A stretch of 64,000 nt of DNA from Aquarana catesbeiana (taxonomy: Eukaryota > Chordata > Amphibia > Anura > Ranidae). The stretch lies in contig NC_133324.1 of assembly GCF_042186555.1 (NCBI RefSeq), forward strand, positions 224,055,145 through 224,119,144, given 5' to 3'. Made by a program: the position numbers and the translations under genes. The notes beneath the pieces were generated by a model that worked only from the letters and a program-made list of their open reading frames with translations, was not told the DNA's origin and did no database searches. How positions within the stretch are numbered: position 1 is the stretch's first letter; every line of letters begins with the position of its first letter. Positions 9,722-22,883 of the stretch are shown one piece after another.

Positions 9722-10419
9722 ATGCTTTAAAAATCTGTGTAGTGTTTTTTTTTTAAATTGACACTTTTTTCCTAGGTGAATGGGTAGGGGTACGCTGTAC
9801 CCCATACTCATTCACATAGGGTGGGGGGCCGGGATCTGGGGGCTCCCTTATTAAAGGGGGCTCCCGGATTCCGATAAGCCCCCCGCCCGCAGACCCCGAC
9901 AACCAACGGCCAGGGTTGTCGGGAAGAGGTCCTTGTCCTCATCGACATGGGGACAAGGTGCTTTGGGGTGGGGGGGGCCGCAGCGCGCCCCCCTCCCCCA
10001 AGGCACCACCCCCCATGTTGAGGGCATGCGGCCTGGTACGGTTCAGGAGGGGGGGGGGCGCTCGCTCGTCCCCACCCCCATTCCTGTCCGGCCGGGCTGC
10101 GTGCTCGGATAAGGGTCTGGTATGGATTGGGGGCGACCCCCCACGCCGTTTTTTCGGCGTAGGGGGTTCCCCTCAAGGTCCATACCAGACCCAAGGGCCT
10201 GGTATGCCTCTGGAGGGGGAACCCATGCCGGTTTTTTATTTAAAATTTGGCGCGGAGTTCCCCCCTAAAGATTCATACCAAACACAGTGCCGGCATTGGC
10301 GGGGATCCAAGTCGGATCCCCGTTCATTGAAAGTCGTACACATGCCGGCTTCATGTCGCAGGGCAAAGTCGGATCCAAAGTAGGACGGCTGTCGTGTCGC
10401 ACCAGTGTGAACCCAGCCT

Positions 10420-10790
10420 CAATCTCTCCACGCCATCACACTACATACGGCCGCTGTGTAAGCAGCCTTATATAGTGTAGGGCGTGGACTTAGCCCCCTG
10501 AGCCATGATTGGCCAAAGGCACCCTGCCTTTGACCAATCATGGCTCTCCCAGCAGATCAGGCTCTGATTGGCCAAAGCATGCAGGTCGAGTGCATGCTTT
10601 GGCCAATCAGCAGCTGTCAATACACTGCGATCTCGCAGTGCATTATGGGGCACTCCGCAGCGCTCAAATTTGCCACAAACGCCCCATATGTTTGGTTAGT
10701 TTGCGGACAAACGAAACACCCGATGTTCGAGTCATACTTATGTCCGATTTGAACATCGGGACCATCCTTATATATTAGTGTAATTCTGAT
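10420..10790. repeat. Repeat with two CCAAT-bearing hairpins
   Basis: Two successive hairpins occupy 10,501-10,545 (arms AGCCATGATTGGCCAAAGGC and a near-complement) and 10,565-10,610 (CTGATTGGCCAAAGCATGC and its complement). Each arm contains ATTGG or CCAAT. The surroundings look like a small MITE, but I could not fix its termini. Confidence 0.5.
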
Positions 10791-11713
10791 ACATCCATAC
10801 CTGTGACCACAAATACTCTTTTACCATATCTGTGATCTTTTCCTGTTTGTAAGCCTTCAAATTTAATTTCCTATCCATATATGGCAAAGATTACCAACTA
10901 AAATTCTACTGGAATATATCTCCGGGCTCCGGAAGGCACCCTAGTGTCTCCTAAGAATGGAGTTTGTGGAAAAAAAAGTAATTTACTGAGATTGGACCAT
11001 AATGCCCAAAGCGCTACACAAAGGAGCCCACTAACATGAACTAGAATCTGATAATATGAAAGGAACACTGTCTATGTTTTTGCCACAACAATTTTATTTT
11101 GAACAAATACTTGGCAGTGATCTTGATAATAATTGTGAAAGTTAAGTAATATATCTCAATTACAAGGAGTCCTTTAGGGCAAAAATCTATAAAACTTGGA
11201 TTACTAAAGAATCCTTCATATTTCAAAGTACTTAAGTACTTATTCCTTTACCGCCGTTTGTTCCACAGATATAGGTATCCAAGGCACCATTATTAACTTT
11301 AAATGTTCAAACCTTTTACAGTAACTAAAGGTAGATTTACTTCACTAAGAGGCCTTTGCATTTTAAATTAATGTCAACTGTCATCCATCATTTCAAGAAT
11401 TCAAAGAGGTGATCCTAGGATTAGGAGACACACCTGATTTACGAGTTGCTGGGTAGCTACAGGTTTAAACATGTCACATTATCCTCTGCTGGCATGCAAA
11501 GACTGGTATAAAGCGAGACACTTTTGCTTATATTCCACCTAAATACCTTTATCCCGGTGAGCAGAATCATAATTTAATACTGCAATCTAATTCTGGTTAA
11601 AGCAGTTACAAAAGTATAAAAGAAGTAGGGATAGTATTACCAAAAACACCCAACCAATGGGAACCCTGCATATAGAAAAGAGGCCTGTCACCATTGGGGT
11701 TTGTAATCTTCTT
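10791..11713. other. Non-coding stretch, nothing recognised
   Basis: AT-rich single-copy-looking sequence without terminal repeats, tandem repeats or credible frames. Confidence 0.5.
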
Positions 11714-12906
11714 TAACCCTTTCATGACAAAGCCTATTTTTGAAATTTGGTGTTTACAAGTTAAAATCCGTATTTTTTGCTAGAAAATTACTTAGAGTTC
11801 CCAAACATTATATATATATTTTTTAGCAGAGAATCTAGAGAATAAAATGGCGATTGTTGCAATATTTTTTATCACACGGTATTTGTGCAGCGGTGTTTTA
11901 AACGCAAATTTTTGGAAAAGGGACACTTTCATGAATTTTAAAAAATCCAAACAGTAAAGTTACCCCAATTTTTTTGTATAATGTGAAAGATGATGTTACG
12001 CTGAGTAAATAGATACCAAACATGTCACCCTTTATAATTGCACGCACTCGTGGAATGGCGACAAACTACGGTACCTATGAATTTCCATAGGCGACACTTT
12101 AAAATTTTTTTACGGTTACCAGGTTTGAGTTACAGAGGAGGTCTAGGGCTAGAATTATTGCTCTCGCTCTGACGATCGCGGCGATACCTCACATGTGTGA
12201 TTTTAACACCGTTTACATATGCGGGCGCGACTTCCGTATGCGTTTTCTTCGCTGCGCGAGCTCGCGGGGACAGGGGCACTTTAAAAAAAATTTTTTTTAT
12301 TTATTTATTTTATTTATGTGTTTTAAAAAAATTTTTTTTTTTTTACTTTTATTGCTGTCACAAGGAATGTAAACATCCCTTGTGACAGTAATAGATGGTG
12401 ACAGGTACTCTTTATGGAGGGATGGGGGGTCTAAAAGACCCCCCATCCCTCCTTTACACTTCAAAGTATTCAGATCGCCGAAAACGGCGATTCTGAATAC
12501 TGTGTACTTTTTTTAATTCGGCGCCATTGGCAGGAGAGTAAACGGGAAGTGACGTCATGACGTCGCTTCCGCGTTTACGAGAAGGCTGGAACGAAGCCGC
12601 CCACAGCTTCGTTCCAGCCCGCCCCCAGCCGGCGAAGGTACCCGATTGGACACCGGGCCTCCCGATCACACGGGAGGCCCGGTAACAGCGGCGGGAGGCG
12701 GCGGGAGGGGGGGATGTCCCCTCCCGCTCCTCCGGTATAACAACCGAGCGGCTTTTAGCTGCATCGGTTGTTATACTCGGGTAGCCGATCGCCCATTGTA
12801 AACAATGGTACCGGGATGATGCCTGCAGCTGCGGGCATCATCCCGGTATAACCCCGGAAAGCCGAGGACGCATATGTGCGTACGGTCGGCGGGAAGGGGT
12901 TTTAAA
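11714..12906 (+). mobile_element. Family A TTAA-type element, near full length
   Basis: It opens TTTAACCCTTTCATGAC and closes GGCGGGAAGGGGTTTTAAA, giving TTAA at both borders. The left two-thirds is the AT-rich family A block shared with 106, 32,060, 58,483 and 60,024. The right third is GC-rich, with hairpins such as GATGATGCCTGCAG/CTGCGGGCATCATC near 12,815-12,843. It lacks any transposase and is presumably mobilised in trans. Confidence 0.75.
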
Positions 12907-12985
12907 GAAAGACTATTATAAATTGTAAATGATGAGCACAAAAAAGATATTACAAAGTATGGCAAAAAAGAGACAAGCTTGTTAG

Positions 12986-13076
12986 AAACAGTGTGAAACA
13001 ACAGTGTGATACAACAGTGTGATACAACAGTGTGATACAACAGTGTGATACAACAGTGTGATACAACAGTGTGATA
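12986..13076 (+). repeat. 13-bp tandem repeat
   Basis: About seven copies of a GATACAACAGTGT-type unit, the first ones diverged (GAAACAACAGTGT). Confidence 0.9.
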
Positions 13077-13077
13077 A

Positions 13078-13255
13078 TGGGGTTCATTTACTAAAACTGG
13101 AGAGCGCAAAATCTGGTGCAGTTGTGCATGGTGGCCAATCAGCTTCTAACTTCAGCTTGTTTAATTAGGCTTTTTCGAAAAACCTGGAAGCTGATTGGTT
13201 TCTATGCAGAGTTGCACCAGATTTTGCACTCTCCAGTTTTAGTAAATCAATCCCA
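13078..13255. mobile_element. Short MITE, termini GGGATTGATTTACTAAAACTGGAG
   Basis: It is an inverted repeat of about 178 bp. The left end GGGGTTCATTTACTAAAAC mirrors the right end GTTTTAGTAAATCAATCCC. The middle contains GGCCAATCAGCTT mirrored by AAGCTGATTGG. A second copy with high similarity is at 40,846-41,022. Confidence 0.85.
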
Positions 13256-13364
13256 ATGTATCACAAAACAAGTGATAAACCAACTGAATTTGTCAAAGCA
13301 GTTTTACTAATGATCTGGTATAATGTGCTAACTCTGTATTTACATTACAGTGGCCCAAAATACA

Positions 13365-14265
13365 TACACTATATTTTTAAAAGTATCGCCTGCCTTTACA
13401 TGAACTTTAATGGCATGCCAGTCTTAGTAAGTAGGGTTCAATATTGAGTTGGCCCACCCTTTGCAACTATAACAGCTTCAACTCTTCTGGGAAGGATGTC
13501 CACAAGGTTTAGGAGTGTGTCTATTGGAATGTTTGACCATTCTTCCAGAAGTACATTTGTGAGGTCAGGCACTGATGTGGGCAAGAAGGCCTGGCTCACA
13601 GTCTCCTCTCTAATTCATCCCAAAGGTGTTCTATCGGGTTGAGGTCAGGACTCTGTGCAGGCAAGTAAAGTTCCTCCACCCCAAACGCGCTCATCCATGT
13701 CTTTATGGACCTTGTTTTGTGTACTGGTCCCAATCATTTGGTGGAGGAGGGATTATGGTGTGGGGTTGTTTTTTAGGGGTTGAGCTTGGCCCCTTAGTTC
13801 CAATAAAGGGAACTCTTAAGGCATCAGCATACCAAGACATTTTGGACAATTTTTTGTAACCAACTTTGTAGGAACAGTTTGGGAATGGCCCCTTCCTGTT
13901 CTAACATGAATGCGCACCAGTGCACAAAGAAAGGTCCATAAAGACATGGATGAGTGAGTTTGGGGTGAAGGAACTTGACTGGCCTGCACAGAGTCCTGAC
14001 CACAACCCGACAGAACACTTTTGGGATGGATTAGAGCGGAGTCCTTCTCGTCCAACATCAGTACCTGACCTCACAAATGTGCTTCTGGAAGAATGGTCAA
14101 ACATTCCCATAGACACACTCCTAAACCTCGTGGACAGCCTTCCCAGAAGAGCTGAAGCTGCAAAGGGTGGGCCAACTCAATATTAAACCCTACAGACTAA
14201 GACTGGGATGTCATTAAAAGTTCATGTAAAGGCAGGCGTTCCAATACTTTTGACAATATAGTGTA
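13365..14265. mobile_element. Tc1-like element rearranged into a 3'-3' foldback
   Basis: TA-bordered ends CACTATATT and AATATAGTG enclose two inverted arms (about 13,365-13,725 and 13,905-14,265). Each arm is the 3' part of a Tc1 transposon. The unique middle (about 13,726-13,904) is the transposase centre. The true 5' half, with the DNA-binding domain, is missing. Such a derivative cannot move itself. Confidence 0.85.
13735..14186 (+). pseudogene. Tc1-like transposase remnant (C-terminal half)
   Basis: The frame through 13,735-13,857 encodes FGGGGIMVWGCFLG, then PIKGTLKASAYQDILDN, the usual Tc1 core downstream of the first catalytic Asp. After a frame break, 13,920-14,186 encodes WPAQSPDHNPTEHFWDGLER, which carries the final catalytic Glu of the DDE triad, and ends in ...GGPTQY followed by TAA. 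The N-terminal helix-turn-helix and the first Asp are absent. A degraded fragment, not a functional gene. Confidence 0.85.
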
Positions 14266-16310
<2,045 letters not shown>

Positions 16311-16574
16311 GACGGTTCACACAGGGGCGGCACGACTTGCAGGTCGACTCACCCAGGCGACCTGCACACGACTTCAGCGGCGACTTGCAAAACGACTTCT
16401 GTGTAGAAGTCAATGCAAGTCACCTGAAATCGCCCCAAAAATACTACAGGAACCTTTTTCTAAGTCGGAGCGACTTGCGTCGCTCCTATTAGAACGGTTC
16501 CGTAGTACAAAATGGGATGCGACTTGTCAGGCGGCTAAGTCGCCTGACAAATCGTCCCTGTGTGAACCGGGGCT
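16311..16574. mobile_element. Foldback MITE of the TTCACACNGGGGC type
   Basis: The ends are GACGGTTCACACAGGGGCGG and the mirrored CCCTGTGTGAACCGGGG. The interior consists of CGACTTGC and GCAAGTCG-type units forming an imperfect palindrome. The 91-codon plus-strand frame is repeat sequence. Confidence 0.65.
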
Positions 16575-17045
16575 AACCCTTTAAACACTCTCCCTAAGTA
16601 CATATAAATAGGCCTAAAATGTTGGTTTAGTTTGATTGATATCAGGCACTGAAGTGGGGCAATATGGTGCACAGGGCCTGGACTAATCCTCTTTGCAGTG
16701 TTTACCTTGAAGTCGTTTTTGATGTGACTTACTGATGTGTTTTTTTTTTTTTTCACTACTACTACTACTACTACTAGAAGGAGATATGTAGCCTTCATTT
16801 TGAGCAACTGTTAAATATCGTCCACATAGGTAGTATATAGGGGAGCTTTTCGATAGTAATTAAAAAGAAGAATACTATTTTTGACAGTTATCACTAGAAA
16901 ATATGTCTTCATTTGCAGATTATTCCTTATTACTGTTTTTGTAACAACTGTAAAGTTTGGGATTTCCCATCACCAATGACACCAGAACAATTAGAGGGGG
17001 AGAATCACCCTAGCATGGACACAGACAGCAATAAAATCCAAAATA
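16575..17045. other. Spacer with (ACT)n tract
   Basis: Nothing gene-like. A T run at 16,739-16,753 is followed by (ACT)n at about 16,754-16,777. Confidence 0.5.
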
Positions 17046-17410
17046 CTTAAAGAATAAGTACAGCTAAAGCTCGTTTGGCTGTACTTCTCCTCTGGATCAC
17101 ATGAGTGCAGATTGTTCTACAGTTCTGTGACCTGTTTTAAGCAGACTGCGGGCTGTAGCCTGCTGTCGGCTGAGATCACAGAGCCGGTCCAGGCTAGATT
17201 GTGACCTTATGGTTTGGATCTGCCCACATGCCTGGACTGGCACCTGGCTCAGCCTCTCACTGACTGATAGTCAGCAGCGCTCTGCTCAGGGAGCCCTAAG
17301 AACTGAGTGATCGGCGGTGTTAGATCGCTCGGTTCTCGGTGTTAGAGCCAGCAGGGGCAGATGCAGCATCGGACCGATGCTACATCCACCTAGGTAAGTA
17401 TGGTTCCAGA
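17046..17410 (+). repeat. GC-richer repeat-like block with splice-donor motif
   Basis: A short palindromic patch, AGTACAGCTAAAGCTCG...GGCTGTACTTC (17,056-17,087), opens a GC-richer block. It ends at CACCTAG|GTAAGTATGG (GT at 17,394), the same donor-like end seen in the MITE at 703. A MITE origin is likely by analogy, but I could not find both termini. Confidence 0.35.
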
Positions 17411-17502
17411 AAAAAACATTTTACACATTAATACATTACATTACACATGTATTACACATTAATACTTTTTTTACATCACCTTTATATCAATCTTTTACAT
17501 AA

Positions 17503-17885
17503 AGGGGCCATTCACACTGCCTGTACACTAAACTGGAGCAGTGTAATGTGCAGGCAGCTGTCTGTTACAGCTGCACTAAGCCGGCAGTAGGGGGGCGGTG
17601 TGAGTGCCGTTTTACCACATCACACAGCAAATTTTTTTCTGTGAACTTTATGTGAAGTGCACGAAGTGACACTTCTTTCATGTCACTGTACCATTCATGT
17701 GCCTACCGGTGCACTGCAAAAAATGCAGCATGTCTGCATTTTATTGCAGCTCACTCCAATGCAGCTCCAGGCTGTGTCGCAATGTGAGCAAGGCACATAG
17801 AAAACAGTTGTGTGTTCTAGCGGCTACTGGCATTCTTCCAGTGCGGAAAAGTGGCAGTCACTACACTGTATGAACAGGCACTAAT
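17503..17885. mobile_element. Degenerate TTCACAC-type MITE
   Basis: GGGGCCATTCACACTGCCTG on the left is weakly mirrored by CAGTGTATGAACAGGCAC-like sequence on the right. It is consistent with an old member of the foldback group, but the inverted repeat is poor. Confidence 0.35.
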
Positions 17886-19345
17886 ACAAAGGAAAGGGCA
17901 TTGACTTTTCAAAGCATATCATCATAAATGTGAGTGTAGGGTTTATACCTTCAAATGTTCTGAGATATGGAAAAACGCCCCCCCCCATGTAGCTGAAGGG
18001 CACTCCCTGTTATGTTCCCATTACGTGGACAACAAATAATTAATGCCACTACCACAAAATATATAAGTTCACCACTATTTTTTACTTTATGCTGGTGTTT
18101 TTAAAAATAACAAATTCCATAAGTCAGAGGATGGATGAAAGGTTTAGTGTAGTATAGAGAAGTAATGTAGGGACAGAAGGATGTTGCTGAAAAAGAGCAA
18201 CAGTCTCTCCTAATAAGTGACAGTTGGGAAGTATAAGGTTATCACAACCTCTATATGACCTTGTGTCTGCACAAGCCTTTAATATTCTGCAGTATGAAGG
18301 TAGTTTTCGGGGGTTCTTTAAGGGTTACTGTAAAGCATTTAACAACTGAGCAATGTATGGGTTAACAAAGATAAAAGAGTGAGCAAAAACCACCTTAATT
18401 ACGCACTCCATTCCCCCACCTATCATAAAAGGGGGAGGCAGTGTGTGAGGAATCCTGTTTAAGTGAAGAGGACTTTTTTCCAAACCACTGCAGATGGGAA
18501 TGGTTAGACAGACACTGTAGCCAGATGCACAGTCTCTAATTTAGTCCAAAGCATATAATTATCAAGCAGAAAGTCTGTAATGAAAGAAGAACTGCAAAGG
18601 GAAAAGAACAACCACGTCCCATCAATGTCAACAAAACCAGGCGCTCACCCTGTCCTAAAAGGCAAGAGGGCGGCATGTGGACAGTCTGTTTTGTGCCCCC
18701 AGCTGCCCTTCTGCTCCTACTCTCCTTGGTGAGAAGGGCACTCCAAGGAAAGAGCTTATAAGTGATTTGTGCAAAAAGTGAAATTGGATGATTGCTGGAA
18801 GTAGCAGACAGCAAGTATTTTATTATTCTTTCATTCACTGTTGGCAGATTTTAATAACCCACCAATTAAATAACTGCTCCGATATGATTCATAATTACAG
18901 TGCTTCGGCAGATAAGCACAACACATTTATCAAAATGTTGCCATATGCAAATCAGATGCCAATATGTACAGGAGATCCAAGTTCAAGAAATGCTACCGTG
19001 TCAGCGTTCTTAGTACATAACCCTTTCATGGCCTGCTCATTTTAATTATATAGAATAGCTTGTTTGAGAGAAGAAACAAAACTTTTTTTTAAAATGCATG
19101 AAATGCATTATGAAAAAGTAATTCACAAAGATATTGTTACTATATTGATAAGTAATACCTACACAGATATATTAGTAATATTTGTAATTACAGCAGATCT
19201 TGCTGAAAGGAATATATAGGCTACAATTACTGACTTCCTTTATGAAAATACTAGTTGCCTGGCATGTATTCTGATCCTCTAGCATCAATACTTTGGAAGT
19301 CACTGAAACTAAGCAGGCCTGTGACCAAAGTCAAAGTGAAGGAAG
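17886..19345. other. Non-coding stretch, nothing recognised
   Basis: No terminal repeats, tandem arrays or convincing exons. The frames at 18,536-18,838 (minus) and 18,788-19,045 (plus) have no recognisable domain. Confidence 0.45.
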
Positions 19346-19346
19346 T

Positions 19347-20040
19347 AGGGCTGTTACTGATTAAAATTTTCGTGTTCGATTAATCGATTTTTTAAAAATC
19401 GATTATTCGACTAATTTCGATTAATTATAACGCACATACAGATCCAACTACTTTTAGCTGATGTCATGCGTAGGTCCTCCCCCCGTACGCATTACATTCA
19501 ATCAGAACTTCCTCAGAAATTCCTCAGCGGGGCTACGGCGTTACCCTACAGTCTATTTAAATAGCACCGTTGTGCATCAGGGGGACCGATAGAGAGCCAG
19601 AGACATCCATCACCTGCTGAGACAGCAAAGTGTCAAAGTGCCCTCATCATCAATGTTTCTTGATTGCTGGATAACCAATCAATGTCAGTTCATCGTCAAA
19701 CTGACTTACAGCCAGGAAAGCCCTCAGATATGTTGATTTTCATAGCCAAGTCCAGGATTTACATAGATGTTTATCTGAATACTTTGACCAGTGAGATCAA
19801 TCAAATCGTTAGGATCTGTCTTCCTCAATTTATTATTTCACGGACATCGACGTCAGCGGACTCCTCCACCCTTCCCTTCGTTAGCAGGGGGAGGCACTTG
19901 GGGAAGGGGGAGGAGTCCGGTGACGTTGATGTCCGTGATGTCACCGGATCTTCCGACGGAACTCCCTGAAGACCCGGAATTTTGATCGATTAAGAAAATT
20001 AACGATTAATCAAGGAATTAATCTTTAATTTTCCCAGCCC
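19347..20040. mobile_element. hAT-like MITE, second copy of the 2,434 family
   Basis: It opens AGGGCTGTTACTGATTAAAA and closes GAATTAATC...CCCAGCCCT. The flanking GAAGGAAG and TAAGCAAG agree at 6 of 8 bases, a plausible decayed 8-bp duplication. The shared core GATTAATTATAACGCACATA is present. It contains a GAGTCCGGTGACG/GACGTCAGCGGACTC-type foldback near 19,848-19,930. Confidence 0.75.
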
Positions 20041-21551
20041 TATAAGCAAGTTCTCCTTCCCAAATATTGTAAACTTATACCCCCCATTTCTTGTATAGAT
20101 GCACAAGAGATTTCGGAAAAGTGAGAAGTTAGGCTTTAATTTCTCTTCAGATTTCTACTGTATCTTATGTCTTAGTTATAAGAAAAGATCTTTTTAAACT
20201 CCACAATCATTTTGTTTTCTATGTATGGTGCAGTGATTTAGGGATGTTGCCATTCCTCAACCATTCTTCATGAATCATCACTGGTCTGAGTAGTGATATA
20301 ACTTGTGGCTGCAGTTCAACTGGCACCACAGCTTTGTAGAAAATTCAGCATGCAATCTGTGCCATTAGAATCAGCTGGTTGACAGATATACGGTTTCTTC
20401 CTACTATACGGTAACTGAAACCTCACAGCAATTACAATGCGTGCCAGTCCTTCATGCGGAAGGAGCCTATAGTCTTTGCTAAGACTGCCAGCGTAGAGTG
20501 GTTACTATAAAGGCATTAATGTACATTGAGATGTATCAAATGTTAAGCCAATAAGCACTGTAATTACCACCTACCACAGCAGACCCCACCTTCATTTGTT
20601 CCTACACAAGTGTCATTTCCTATATAAATTCAGCTATTGGAATGTGTATTTATCTGGCACTGCTCTTGGAATTGTGGTGCAGTGATTTTCCTGGCCATGC
20701 TTTGTTCTATTACAATAAGTTTTTACTGAAAGTCATATGGGATACTAAAGTACAATTAAGCATTGACAGTGGTCCACTCGGCAATAAAATAATTTCTTTG
20801 AGATATGTGTTCAGTCTGTTAAAGTGGAACTTCTCCCAAAATTTGCAATGTTGTATATTTTTGTTTTGGTGAGGTGTCTTTTACATCTCTCTGGGTCCCT
20901 AAATCGGACACATTTTTTCTCCTCTGTAATGGCTATAATAGGCAAATTATCTTGATGTCACCTACTACTTACTTACTACTTACTAGGGAATTCTAACACA
21001 TTTTCCTACAAAGAACCCACTAAAGGGTACATTTCATGGAAACATTGAATCAGTGCTTCCTTTGGCAATATATAGATAGATAGATTAAAATAAATATTTG
21101 GAGAATACAGTACATGAAGAATTCACTTCATTGTGTGACATCAGAAAAACAGCTGAAATGGCAAGCTTGGCCTATCACACACTTGTTGAGGGCGAGGACT
21201 CATCTGGAGACTAAACCTTGTCCTGCCTCAACAGAAAAAGCAGAACTAGCCCATATTTGGACCTGTCTGTCTGGCCGCATGAATACTGATTGGGTAAGTT
21301 CTAACATGCTTATATGTAGAAATGTCACATTTTGTAAGACTCACAAAAATTCAGTTACTTAATTTGCTACTGAATTTACAACCCAGAGTTGACAACCTTT
21401 ATATTTCAACCAAACCTCCTAGTAGGCCTTCTAGGTGCACATCCATTGAAGCTGGTGGACAGGCAGGAGAAGTAGAGTGGCTCCAAAAGAATGAAAGGCA
21501 AAGAAGTGTCCCCCAGTAGGCGGGAGGAAGGAATACACAGAGCAACCACTG
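20041..21551. other. Non-coding stretch, nothing recognised
   Basis: Single-copy-looking sequence with a (CTTA)-like patch near 20,963-20,986. No credible exon is seen. The frames at 20,642 and 21,114 have no recognisable motif. Confidence 0.45.
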
Positions 21552-21559
21552 CTCTAGAC

Positions 21560-22061
21560 CAGGGGTCTCCAAACTTTCTGAACAAAGGGCTAGTTTACAG
21601 ACTTTAGGGGGGCCAGACTGTGGCCATTGGGAGTACAAAATGTCCTGGCCTCAGTGGGAGTAAGCAATCCAGTGCTTTTAATAATTATGCTTCAATAAAG
21701 ACTGTATACTTTACTTTCTGTGTGGATGTGCTGCCGATCCAAAGATTCTCTGTTCCAGTGCCCCATTGTTGTTGTCAATGGGAGGAATAGTGCCCCATCA
21801 TTGGTTTCAGTGAGAGAAATAGTACCCCATCGTTGGTATTAGTGGGAGGAATAATGCCCTGTCTTTGGCATCAGCGGGAGAAATTGTGCTCCATTGTTGG
21901 TGCCAGTGGGAGAAATAGTGCCCCATTGTTGGTGTCAGTAACAGGAAGTATGCCTTATTGTTCTTGTTAGTGGGAGGAATAGTGTCTTGCATCAGTGGGA
22001 GAAAAAGTGCCCCAGGGGGCCGGATAAGGGCAAGCAAAGGGCCACAGTTTGGAGACCACTG
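21560..22061. mobile_element. hAT-type element with perfect 8-bp target duplication
   Basis: CAGGGGTCTCCAAACTTTC on the left mirrors AGTTTGGAGACCACTG on the right. CTCTAGAC occurs exactly at both borders (21,552-21,559 and 22,062-22,069), a clean 8-bp hAT duplication. The interior is largely the 32-bp tandem repeat listed separately. No transposase. Confidence 0.88.
21745..22012 (+). repeat. 32-bp minisatellite inside hAT element
   Basis: Units of the type AGTGGGAGAAATAGTGCCCC plus ATTGTTGGTGTC recur at exactly 32-bp spacing (starts at 21,809, 21,841, 21,873, 21,905, 21,937, 21,969), with diverged flanking units. Confidence 0.9.
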
Positions 22062-22069
22062 CTCTAGAC

Positions 22070-22883
22070 TGATGCTAGAATGAGCTATTGGGCAACCAAC
22101 TGCAACAGATTTGCAAAATTATGACAGAGTTATAACTGAATATGAGACATTTTTACTATGAACAGTGCCACAATTAAGAAGTGGTCAGGGCGTTCTCCTG
22201 CAGTGCTCCTTTAGAGCAGCTATTGAGCATTGCCTTGCTGTGCAACAAAATTCATAAATTTCCCCACTGTCTGAAGGCAAGGAGGGTCCAGAACAGCACA
22301 TGTAGCTACAGGTGGTTGCTGGGCGGGGAGATGGTAAGGTGGCTCCAAGTTTGTCTAAAGGTGTTGGGCACGTGAGTCCACAAACAGCACTAAAGCTGGC
22401 ATGCAAGAAGGCGATGGGCAGCCTCAACAGATTACAATGCTTTGGGCTATCATTATCTGCTTTTTATCCCAACATGGATTCAGTCAAACTGAAAAGTATG
22501 ATTAAAGGTTAGTGTTCTAGAATAAATGGGAGCTGCTGCATTTTTAGTCACTAGTATCCACTGCAGAATATACAATAACTGCCTAGCTGTATATAAAGAA
22601 AAAAAAAAAAAGAACTACGCTAAGATATTCTAGTTATAAAACACTACCATTTATACCAAAGTATATTAAAGTTTTTCCCTTTTTTTAATTTACTTTTTTA
22701 AATGATAGCTAGACTGTCATGTATTATGAGTTTCAATCTGTACTTGGGATGTATGTGTGTTGTGTTTTTTGTTTGAATATAAAATTGAATAAAAATCTAT
22801 CTGGTTTAAAAAAAAAAGTTTGGCTGGCTAATGAAAGTGCAAATGCCTTTGCTTACTACCTTGGACTTGAGTTTGACACACTT
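22070..22883. other. Non-coding stretch, nothing recognised
   Basis: Contains A runs near 22,600 and 22,806. No terminal repeats or convincing coding signal. Confidence 0.45.

Larger units (their letters stand above)
8260..10419. mobile_element. 2.16-kb foldback element with near-identical arms
   Basis: The left arm (8,260-9,390) and right arm (9,395-10,419) are reverse complements around a 4-nt loop GGGT. The inner 430 nt of each arm are so alike that the translated frames match for 139 consecutive residues. Outer parts differ by indels, making the left arm about 105 bp longer. Termini are GGCTGGGTTCACACTGG and CCAGTGTGAACCCAGCC, flanked by TCA on both sides, suggesting a PIF/Harbinger-like 3-bp duplication. 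Each arm holds, from the centre outward, a GC box, a TATA box, a purine-rich tract of about 200 nt and AATAAA. No transposase is present. The frames reported on both arms are mirror images of one sequence. Confidence 0.85.

Noticed and set aside
8974..9811. Two 140-codon proteins, one on each strand, near 9.4 kb
   Set aside because: They are the same sequence read from the two arms of one palindrome; composition is low-complexity and no domain is visible.
13626..14186. Functional Tc1 transposase
   Set aside because: Only the centre and C-terminal part remain, in different frames, and the 5' half was replaced by an inverted 3' end.
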